From assembly GCA_029777755.1 (NCBI GenBank), contig JAKORQ010000330.1:1-5347 (forward strand): a stretch of 5,347 nt of DNA. Direction: 5' to 3'. This document shows, piece by piece, positions 1 through 5,347 of this stretch. Both the position numbers and the translations under genes were made by a program. The DNA is from Planctomycetota bacterium (GTDB lineage: Bacteria; Planctomycetota; Phycisphaerae; Tepidisphaerales; Tepidisphaeraceae). The stretch's first letter is position 1. Each line of letters begins with the position of its first letter. The notes below the pieces were generated by a model. That model saw only the letters and a program-made list of their open reading frames with translations, was not told the DNA's origin and made no database searches.

Positions 1-1
1 C

Positions 2-1825
2 TCGCAGAGCTTCCTGCACGGTGACGCGATCGATGCCCGCATCAGGTGGGATTTCAGCACATCGGGATTTGACGACAAGGATTGGCAGAAGGTATCCACC
101 AGTCCGCGCGACTCGGTGAAGCTCGTTGCCCAGGTCGGCCCGAAGGTGCAGAAGACGGATGAGTTGCCGCCGAGGGAGATGTGGAAGCTGGACAATGGCG
201 ACTGGGTCTTTGACCTGGGGCAGAACATGGTCGGCGTGGTGCGCCTGAAGATCAGGGGCAAGGCCGGCGACCAGGTCACGCTTCGCCACGGCGAGATGCT
301 CAACGCGGATCGCTCGGTCTATCTGACCAACCTGCGCTCGGCGAAAGCCACCGACAAGTTCATACTTTCCGGCGGAAATGACGAACTGGAGCCGCCGTTC
401 ACGCTGCATGGGTTCCGCTATGTGCAGGTCAGCGGGCTAAAGGGCAAGCCGTCGAGGGAGACGATCACCGGCGTGGTCTACCACTCCAACACCCGGCCGA
501 CCGGTGAGTTCTCCTGCTCGCACGCGAAGCTCAATCAGCTCCAGCACAACATCATCTGGGGACAGAAGGGCAACTTCGTGGAAGTGCCCACCGACTGCCC
601 GCAGCGCGATGAGCGCCTGGGCTGGATGGGAGACGCACAGGTTTTCGTCCGCACCGCCACCTTCAACATGGACGTGGCCGGCTTTTTCAACCGCTGGATG
701 GTGGACGTCGCGGATGCTCAGCTTCCCGATGGCACCTACACGGATGTCGTCCCGGACATCCTTGCCGGCACCCCACACAAGCACGGCTCGCCGGCGTGGG
801 AAGACGCGGGGGTGATCTGCCCGTGGACAATCTATCTCGCTTACGGCGATGTGCGCATCCTCGAGAACCAGTACGAATCAATGTGCCGCTTCATCGATCA
901 CCTGGATCGCATGTGCGACAACGGTGTGCATCCTGATTTCGGCTACGGCGACTGGCTGGCGATCGGCTCACACACCGACAAGCAATTGATCGGCACTGCA
1001 TACAGCGCCTACTCGATCTCGCTGATGCGCAAGATCGCGCTGATCCTGGGCAGGCATGAGGATGAACGACGCTTTGCCCAACTGTTCGACAAGTTCAAGG
1101 CGGCGTTCAACCGCGAGTTTGTCACACCCGCCGGCCGACTGACCAGCGCCAGCCAGACGGCGGCCGTCCTGGCGTTATGCTTCAATCTGGTCGACGAGCC
1201 TGTCCGCTCGCGAATCACCGCATGGCTGGCAAATGACATCGCCACCCGCGGGGTGATCACCACCGGGTTTGTCGGGTGCAACCTGATCCTGCCGACGCTC
1301 TCGCAGATCGGGCGCGATGACCTGGCGTGGATGCTGCTGACCAATGAGAAGTTCCCCTCCTGGCTGTTCAGCGTTAACCACGGCGCTACCACCATCTGGG
1401 AACGCTGGGATGGCTGGACGCCAGAAAAGGGTTTCCAGGACCCGGGGATGAACTCCTTCAACCATTACGCCTATGGGTCTTGCGGCCAGTGGATGTATGC
1501 CCGCATCGGCGGCATCGACTGCGATGAGCAGTTCCCCGGTTACAAGCGGGTGATCGTCGACCCGGTGGTGGTCAAAGGACTAACCAGTGCCAAGGCCAGC
1601 CTTGAAGGCCCGTACGGCAGGGTCGCGGTGGAGTGGAAAATCTCCGGCGGGAAGTTCACCATCAAGCTGACCATCCCGCCAAACTCAACTGCGCTCGTGC
1701 GGCTGCCGGGCGAGTACGTTTCCGGCGACCTGGACGCTTCCGTTCCTCGGCATCGTTTCAGAGGGCGAACGGTCATCGACCTGCCCTCCGGCACTTACCG
1801 ATTGGTTAGCTCGCTTACGCAGTGA
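2..1825 (+). CDS. Alpha-L-rhamnosidase, glycoside hydrolase family 78, 5'-truncated by the window edge
   Basis: This enzyme hydrolyses terminal alpha-L-rhamnose from glycosides or polysaccharides (inverting GH78 mechanism). The frame is open from base 2, so the GTG at 116 is not the start: the 38 codons before it read as GH78-like sequence (GDAIDAR, then SGFDDKDWQKV). Numbering from base 2, residues 1-40 are the end of the N-terminal beta domain. About 60-165 form the central beta-sandwich (FDLGQNMVGVV, LRHGEML, LHGFRYVQVSG). About 175-520 form the six-hairpin (alpha/alpha)6 catalytic domain, and the rest is the C-terminal beta-sandwich. The catalytic motif DCPQRDERLGWMGDAQ is present; its Glu204 (codon 611-613) matches the family's general acid. 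Glu467 in TTIWERWD (codon 1400-1402) matches the general base. Full GH78 proteins usually have 900 or more residues, so about 300 are missing upstream, where any signal peptide would lie. The 3' end is intact (TGA 1823-1825). The natural substrate cannot be told from sequence. Confidence 0.95.
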   Translation, partial: SQSFLHGDAIDARIRWDFSTSGFDDKDWQKVSTSPRDSVKLVAQVGPKVQKTDELPPREMWKLDNGDWVFDLGQNMVGVVRLKIRGKAGDQVTLRHGEMLNADRSVYLTNLRSAKATDKFILSGGNDELEPPFTLHGFRYVQVSGLKGKPSRETITGVVYHSNTRPTGEFSCSHAKLNQLQHNIIWGQKGNFVEVPTDCPQRDERLGWMGDAQVFVRTATFNMDVAGFFNRWMVDVADAQLPDGTYTDVVPDILAGTPHKHGSPAWEDAGVICPWTIYLAYGDVRILENQYESMCRFIDHLDRMCDNGVHPDFGYGDWLAIGSHTDKQLIGTAYSAYSISLMRKIALILGRHEDERRFAQLFDKFKAAFNREFVTPAGRLTSASQTAAVLALCFNLVDEPVRSRITAWLANDIATRGVITTGFVGCNLILPTLSQIGRDDLAWMLLTNEKFPSWLFSVNHGATTIWERWDGWTPEKGFQDPGMNSFNHYAYGSCGQWMYARIGGIDCDEQFPGYKRVIVDPVVVKGLTSAKASLEGPYGRVAVEWKISGGKFTIKLTIPPNSTALVRLPGEYVSGDLDASVPRHRFRGRTVIDLPSGTYRLVSSLTQ

Positions 1826-1922
1826 CGCTGGAATTGCCCTGTCGGTCGAACTGTGGTTGGTAGGAATCGCATCCATTGGTATGTTGGAATAATGCCGCGA
1901 TGGAGGCGGTAGAACTATCCAG
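1826..1922 (+). promoter_or_regulatory. Intergenic gap with candidate sigma70-like promoter for the metal-efflux genes
   Basis: This 97-nt gap is visibly more AT-rich than the flanking genes (48% GC over 1861-1920). TTGGTA at 1857-1862 (4 of 6 to the -35 consensus) lies 17 nt from TATGTT at 1880-1885 (4 of 6 to the -10 consensus). Transcription would start near 1892, about 30 nt before the ATG at 1923. A second TTGGTA lies at 1876-1881, and AATAAT at 1888-1893 is 5 of 6 to a -10 box but has no -35 partner at normal spacing. No clear dyad for a CueR-type regulator (19-nt spacer) was found, and no hairpin plus T-run terminator follows the rhamnosidase. The gap location supports a promoter; the exact boxes are a guess. 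Confidence 0.3.
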
Positions 1923-2297
1923 ATGGGCGTGATTGGGCAATATCTTCTGGCCACGGCGATGAGCCTGCTGCTGGTGTTGGCGCCAGCGCTATGCATGTGC
2001 TCGTCCGCGACGGCCGAGGCTGCCATGCCGGCCGAGCATCAGTGCTGCGCGGCCGAGGCCGCCAGTGAAGACTTGCCGCTGCCCCATGGCGAGAGTTGCA
2101 CCCACTGCGGAGCCCAGGAGATAACCCCCCTTCTCACGCACGGCACAAACCCGGGTGATTTCACGCCGGTGGCCGTGTTGAGCTTTGCGCCGCAGATTGA
2201 GGGGCTGGTATTCCGCACGGCCGCCGCGCCGGTAGTGGAGAAGATCGGCAGCCCGCCTGACACACCTGTTCGACTGCATACCTGTTCACTCACGTAG
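1923..2297 (+). CDS. Small exported Cys/His-rich protein of unknown function, possibly metal-binding
   Basis: A 124-residue protein that I cannot assign to a named family. Residues about 7-31 form a hydrophobic, Leu/Ala-rich signal segment without a strongly charged N-terminus; a signal peptidase I site after Ala-Thr-Ala (29-31) is plausible. The predicted mature part is rich in soft-metal ligands: Met35, HQCC (39-42), His55, CTHC (59-62), His73 and HTC (119-121). Two more Cys (24, 26) lie inside the signal region; they do not form a good lipobox. It lies directly before a CusC-like channel and a CusB-like adaptor on the same strand, so a periplasmic role in copper/silver binding or sensing is inferred, not shown. 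It is unlike CusF: no Trp is present and no OB-fold motif is recognisable. An in-frame TAA at 1890-1892 makes ATG 1923 the first possible ATG; GGAGG at 1902-1906 lies 16 nt away, further than usual. The signal segment, ligand spacing and operon position argue that it is a real gene. Confidence 0.7.
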   Translation: MGVIGQYLLATAMSLLLVLAPALCMCSSATAEAAMPAEHQCCAAEAASEDLPLPHGESCTHCGAQEITPLLTHGTNPGDFTPVAVLSFAPQIEGLVFRTAAAPVVEKIGSPPDTPVRLHTCSLT

Positions 2298-2375
2298 GGA
2301 TCCGCTGCGCATATGAGGCGTAGTGGGATTCCGTCTGGCCGACCTGTGGCCGCGCACAACGTGACGTGAACGAAG
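2298..2375 (+). other. Short intergenic spacer within the putative efflux operon
   Basis: A 78-nt gap between the small Cys/His-rich gene and the outer-membrane channel gene. It contains no convincing promoter. A four-base-pair GGCC/GGCC stem with a 7-nt loop (2337-2351) is too weak and lacks a T-run, so it is not called as a terminator. An in-frame TGA at 2367-2369 forces the channel gene to start at ATG 2376. Just upstream of that ATG there is only a weak purine stretch (GAACGAAG), not a good Shine-Dalgarno sequence. Read-through transcription from the gene upstream is therefore likely but unproven. Confidence 0.4.
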
Positions 2376-3767
2376 ATGATCAAGCGAATATTGATACTCG
2401 GCTCGGCCGGGCTTCTTGCCTCCGGCTGCATGCTGACCCCCGCCGGCACCTCCGAGCACCAGGACCGACTTGACGGGGCCGGGGCTCCCTACCAAGAGCC
2501 GTTTGCACAGCGAACGCTTCCGGAAGTTCCCTCGCCGGCGAGCTGGCAGGATGTGCTGCATCGCGCCTTCCTCGCCAATGGCGAGTTGGAATCGGCATAC
2601 CACCAGTGGCGGGCGAGCGCCCAGCGCATCGGCATCGCCAGCTACTGGCCAAACGCCAGCGTGATGTTCGGGTTTGAATACATGTTCTCGCGAGAGAGCA
2701 TGAAGGCGTGGGACAGAACCACCATCAGCGCCGGCTTTGACCCAGCCATCTCCCTGAAGCTTCCCTCCAAGGTGAAAAAGTCTGGCGAGGCCGCGCTGGA
2801 GGAAGCCCGGGCGGCCGGGCATCGCTTCGAGACCGCCAAGTTCAACCTGCAGCGACGAGTCCTATCGGCCTATCTCGACCTGGTGCTCACGGAGGAGAAG
2901 ATCCGCATCCAGCAGGAGAACCTGTTCCTGCTGAAGCTGATGTGGGACACCGCCGCCAGCCGCGTGCAGGCTGGCGCGCCGCAGCAGGATTTGCTCAAGG
3001 CGCAGATCCAGTACCAGTCGGCCGAGAATGCGCTGCGCACGCTGGAGAGTGATGCAAAGGCACTGCGTGCCTCACTCAACTCCATGATGGCGCGAGATCC
3101 ACATGCGCCGCTGATCCTGCCGGGAGGTTTGCCACAGGCGAGGCAGGTGGCCAGTGACGACGCCGCCCTGATTGCCCTGGGAGTCGATCGCAACCCGGAG
3201 CTGGCCGAGCTGGCGCGCCAGGTGGCCGGGCAGGAAGACGCGATGGAGCTGGCAAAGATGATGTACCTGCCGGACTTCAGCCCCTCCGCCAGCATCACAG
3301 GGTCAGTGTCGCGGTCGGTGGGCGCAATGCTGATGCTGCCGACCAACCTGCCGGTGATCCGGCGGGAGATTGACGCTGCCAGGGCAATGCTGCAGGCGAT
3401 GGAGTCGGCCAGGAGGCAGCTCGCCCACGATCGCGCCGGCGAGTTTGTCGCCACCCTCTACGCCATGCGCAACGCCGAGCGGCAGGCAGCGGTATCTGAG
3501 AAGCAGATTCTTCCCTCCGCGCAGCAGGCACTGGCCAGTTCCAGACAGGCATACAGCACCGGCGCGATCGGGTTCGATGAGCTGCTGGAGAGCCAGCGGA
3601 TGCTCCTGGAGGTGCGAACGATGATCGCCGAGAGCCGCATCGGGCGTGAGAAGTTCCTGGCGGAGCTGGAAGCGCTGGCCGGCGTTGACATTGAAACCCT
3701 TGAAACATCACAGGCAATTGCAACCGCCTCGGCCAAGAGCGCGAGCGGAGGTACCAACCATGACTGA
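2376..3767 (+). CDS. CusC/TolC-like outer-membrane efflux lipoprotein of a heavy-metal RND system
   Basis: A 463-residue outer-membrane factor that would form the trimeric exit duct of a tripartite metal efflux pump. The N-terminus is a short lipoprotein signal: MIKR, a hydrophobic core, then Ala-Ser-Gly-Cys (15-18), an acceptable though not ideal lipobox (Ala instead of Leu at -3), so Cys18 is the likely lipidated residue as in CusC. Two outer-membrane-efflux repeats follow, about 55-245 and 260-440. Each opens with a short helix motif (ANGELESAYHQW at 67-78; DRNPELAEL at 271-279), then a beta segment (ASYWPN at 88-93; YLPDF at 297-301), then long amphipathic, Gln/Glu/Ala-rich helices of coiled-coil type. 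YSTGAIGFDELLESQRMLL (393-411) is the typical C-terminal helix-turn of the family. Length is normal. The stop overlaps the adaptor gene, which suggests coupled translation. The copper/silver assignment rests mostly on the adaptor next door. Confidence 0.9.
   Translation: MIKRILILGSAGLLASGCMLTPAGTSEHQDRLDGAGAPYQEPFAQRTLPEVPSPASWQDVLHRAFLANGELESAYHQWRASAQRIGIASYWPNASVMFGFEYMFSRESMKAWDRTTISAGFDPAISLKLPSKVKKSGEAALEEARAAGHRFETAKFNLQRRVLSAYLDLVLTEEKIRIQQENLFLLKLMWDTAASRVQAGAPQQDLLKAQIQYQSAENALRTLESDAKALRASLNSMMARDPHAPLILPGGLPQARQVASDDAALIALGVDRNPELAELARQVAGQEDAMELAKMMYLPDFSPSASITGSVSRSVGAMLMLPTNLPVIRREIDAARAMLQAMESARRQLAHDRAGEFVATLYAMRNAERQAAVSEKQILPSAQQALASSRQAYSTGAIGFDELLESQRMLLEVRTMIAESRIGREKFLAELEALAGVDIETLETSQAIATASAKSASGGTNHD
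3747..3751 (+). promoter_or_regulatory. Shine-Dalgarno site for the CusB-like adaptor gene
   Basis: GGAGG lies 8 nt before ATG 3760, inside the last codons of the channel gene. This spacing is ideal and fixes the adaptor start at 3760. It is the only strong Shine-Dalgarno match at normal spacing among the three efflux genes in the window. Confidence 0.75.
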
Positions 3768-5347
3768 ACAGACAACCGACATCCGTAACGAGAACAACCT
3801 GTCACCGCGGCGCTCGCCCGAATCTCCGAGAAAGAAGGGAAAGGCGCCGGCGGTGCTCGCGGCGATCCTGGCGGCGGCCGCGGGGATCGCGTTAGGAGGC
3901 TACGGCAAGGAAGCGCTTCACCAGTGGCTGGGCGGCCACTCGCACGAGCAGGCGAGCGCCGGCCAGAAGCAGCTCTGGACCTGCGGCATGCATCCACAGG
4001 TGATACAGGACAAGCCGGGGATCTGCCCCATCTGCGGGATGGCGCTGGAGCCAATGAACATGGATGCCGCAGGCGGGCATGGCGCCCACGGCAGCGGAAG
4101 CTCCATCAGCATCGATCCGGTTGTGGTGCAGAACATGGGGGTTCGCGTGGCGACGGCACAGAAAGGGCCGGTGCTGCGAACGGTACGCGCCGTGGGGTAC
4201 CTGCGGCAGGCACAGCCGGGCATCCATGATGTAAACCTGCGTGTCTCCGGCTGGGTTGAAAAGCTGCACGCCGACACCGAGGGTATGTTCATTCGCGCCG
4301 GCGATCCGCTGTTTGAGATCTACAGCCCGGAGATCCAGACGGCCATCGAGGAACTGCTGCTGGCCAGGCGCTCGGCAGAGACGCTTGCGCCGGATGCCGA
4401 CGAGGGGACACGCCAGATGGCCGACATCCTGCTGGGCGCTGCGAGGCGCAAGCTGGAGCAGTGGGGCCTGACAACGGAGCAGATCGATGAGCTATCCACC
4501 CTTCCGCACGCTCCGCGGACGATCACTTTCCTCTCCCCCGCCAGCGGCGAGGTGAGTGAGAAGAACATCGTGCAGGGCGCCATGGTGAAGGCCGGCGAGC
4601 GGGCGATGCAGATCGTCGATCGCTCACGGCTCTGGCTCGATGTGCAGGTGTATGCCCAGGATTTCCCCTTCATCAGGGTTGGCCAGCAGATGACAGCCAC
4701 AGTGGAAGGCTTCCCGGGAGAGCAGTTCACCGGGGAGGTGATCTTCATTCATCCGCAGGTGGATCCGGTGTTGCGCACGGCCGCCGTGCGCCTGGAACTG
4801 CCCAATCCGCAGCTTCGGCTTCGGCCGGGCATGTTCGCATCCGCCACGCTGGATGCACAGATCACCGAGGATGCGGTACTGGTTCCGCGTGAGGCGATCA
4901 TCGACACCGGCACCCGACGGGTGGCGTTCGTCTCGCTGGGAGATGGCCACTTCGAGCCTCGCAATCTCAAGACCGGCCACGCCGGCGATGATGGCATGGT
5001 GCACGTCCTCGCGGGCATCGAGCCGGGCGAACTGGTCGTCACCAGCGGCCAGTTCCTGATGGACACCGAGAGCCGCATGAAGGAAGCCATCCAGAAGCAC
5101 TTGAGCAGCACGCTCACGGCCGGGCATGGACATGAAGACAAGCATCAGCAGGAACACCGCCATGTGGAGAAGGTGACCGGCTCCCAGCAGTGGAAGCAGG
5201 CTGTCGATGCGACGCTGTCGGCATATCTGGCCATCGCCGAGAAGCTTGGCGAGGTGCAGACAGCGGATCACCCGATGGACGTGGCCGAGCTGGTGAAGTC
5301 AGCGGATCATTTGACGAAGCACGCCTCGGATGATGCCGCAAGGAAGC
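3760..5347 (+). CDS. cusB: CusB-like RND periplasmic adaptor with N-terminal heavy-metal-binding domain and C-terminal DUF3347-like extension, 3'-truncated
   Basis: This membrane-fusion protein links the inner-membrane RND pump to the outer-membrane channel and probably passes on Cu(I)/Ag(I). The frame is open for 529 codons to the window edge. Residues 1-28 are basic and polar, and 29-48 form one hydrophobic segment (membrane anchor or uncleaved signal). Residues 72-98 are a heavy-metal-binding domain: WTCGMHP, QDKPG, then CPICGM, with Cys75, His78, Cys89 and Cys92. The adaptor core is about 115-440 and strongly CusB-like: VGYL, DVNLRVSGWVEKL (158-170), LFEIYSPEI (184-192), a short alpha-hairpin, FLSPASGEV (257-265), LWLDVQVY (291-298), LRPGMFASATL (354-364), VPREAIIDTG (375-384) and VTSGQFLMDTESR (427-439). 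A His-rich linker follows (His456, 458, 462, 466, 468). From about 475 a helical segment (WKQAVDATLSAYLAI) resembles DUF3347 but is cut off. It overlaps the channel gene by 8 nt. A CusA-type pump gene is expected next. Confidence 0.93.
   Translation, partial: MTEQTTDIRNENNLSPRRSPESPRKKGKAPAVLAAILAAAAGIALGGYGKEALHQWLGGHSHEQASAGQKQLWTCGMHPQVIQDKPGICPICGMALEPMNMDAAGGHGAHGSGSSISIDPVVVQNMGVRVATAQKGPVLRTVRAVGYLRQAQPGIHDVNLRVSGWVEKLHADTEGMFIRAGDPLFEIYSPEIQTAIEELLLARRSAETLAPDADEGTRQMADILLGAARRKLEQWGLTTEQIDELSTLPHAPRTITFLSPASGEVSEKNIVQGAMVKAGERAMQIVDRSRLWLDVQVYAQDFPFIRVGQQMTATVEGFPGEQFTGEVIFIHPQVDPVLRTAAVRLELPNPQLRLRPGMFASATLDAQITEDAVLVPREAIIDTGTRRVAFVSLGDGHFEPRNLKTGHAGDDGMVHVLAGIEPGELVVTSGQFLMDTESRMKEAIQKHLSSTLTAGHGHEDKHQQEHRHVEKVTGSQQWKQAVDATLSAYLAIAEKLGEVQTADHPMDVAELVKSADHLTKHASDDAARK

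Noticed and set aside
116..118. GTG as the start codon of the rhamnosidase gene.
   Set aside because: The same frame is open back to base 2 and the upstream codons match the family's N-terminal region, so the true start lies outside the window.
1009..1461. 150-codon open frame on the minus strand.
   Set aside because: It is antisense to the conserved catalytic domain of the rhamnosidase and shows no family features.
1923..2297. Idea that the small protein is a CusF copper chaperone or a lipoprotein.
   Set aside because: It lacks Trp and the CusF ligand pattern, and neither Cys24 nor Cys26 is preceded by a proper lipobox.
2337..2351. GGCC/GGCC hairpin between the small gene and the channel gene.
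   Set aside because: There are only four pairs, no T-run follows, and GGCC is frequent in this GC-rich DNA; it is not a credible terminator or attenuator.
2870..3454. 194-codon minus-strand open frame, rich in Ser and Ala.
   Set aside because: It is antisense to the channel gene's helices; its low-complexity composition is a mirror of the Ala/Glu/Gln-rich coding strand.
4624..5271. 215-codon open frame on the minus strand.
   Set aside because: It lies entirely antisense to the well-supported CusB-like gene, has no recognisable protein motif and is the kind of shadow frame expected in GC-rich coding DNA.

Overview
This is a GC-rich window (roughly 60% by eye) with all recognisable genes on the + strand. 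It appears to come from a Gram-negative bacterium, because it encodes a TolC-type outer-membrane channel and a periplasmic RND adaptor. The mix of a large GH78 alpha-L-rhamnosidase, a Cus-type metal pump whose adaptor carries an extra C-terminal domain, and weak Shine-Dalgarno signals would fit a planctomycete or another PVC-group bacterium. That placement is an inference with low confidence, since no taxonomic marker gene is present.

Layout. Positions 1-1825 hold the 3' two-thirds of an alpha-L-rhamnosidase gene (607 residues visible, 5' end outside the window). Positions 1826-1922 form a more AT-rich intergenic gap with a possible promoter. Positions 1923-2297 encode a small exported Cys/His-rich protein of unknown function. 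After a 78-nt gap, 2376-3767 encodes a CusC/TolC-like outer-membrane efflux lipoprotein. It overlaps by 8 nt with the gene starting at 3760, a CusB-like periplasmic adaptor that stays open to the end of the window (529 residues visible).

Working together. The last three genes look like the start of a heavy-metal (probably copper/silver) efflux operon: a small putative metal-binding exported protein, the outer-membrane channel, and the adaptor that links the channel to an inner-membrane RND pump. A CusA-type pump gene would be expected just beyond the right edge but is not seen. The adaptor has three possible metal-handling regions: an N-terminal heavy-metal-binding zinc-ribbon-like domain, a His-rich linker, and a C-terminal segment resembling DUF3347. 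The rhamnosidase belongs to plant or microbial polysaccharide/glycoside breakdown and has no evident functional link to metal efflux. No RNA gene, CRISPR array, insertion sequence or strong intrinsic terminator was found.
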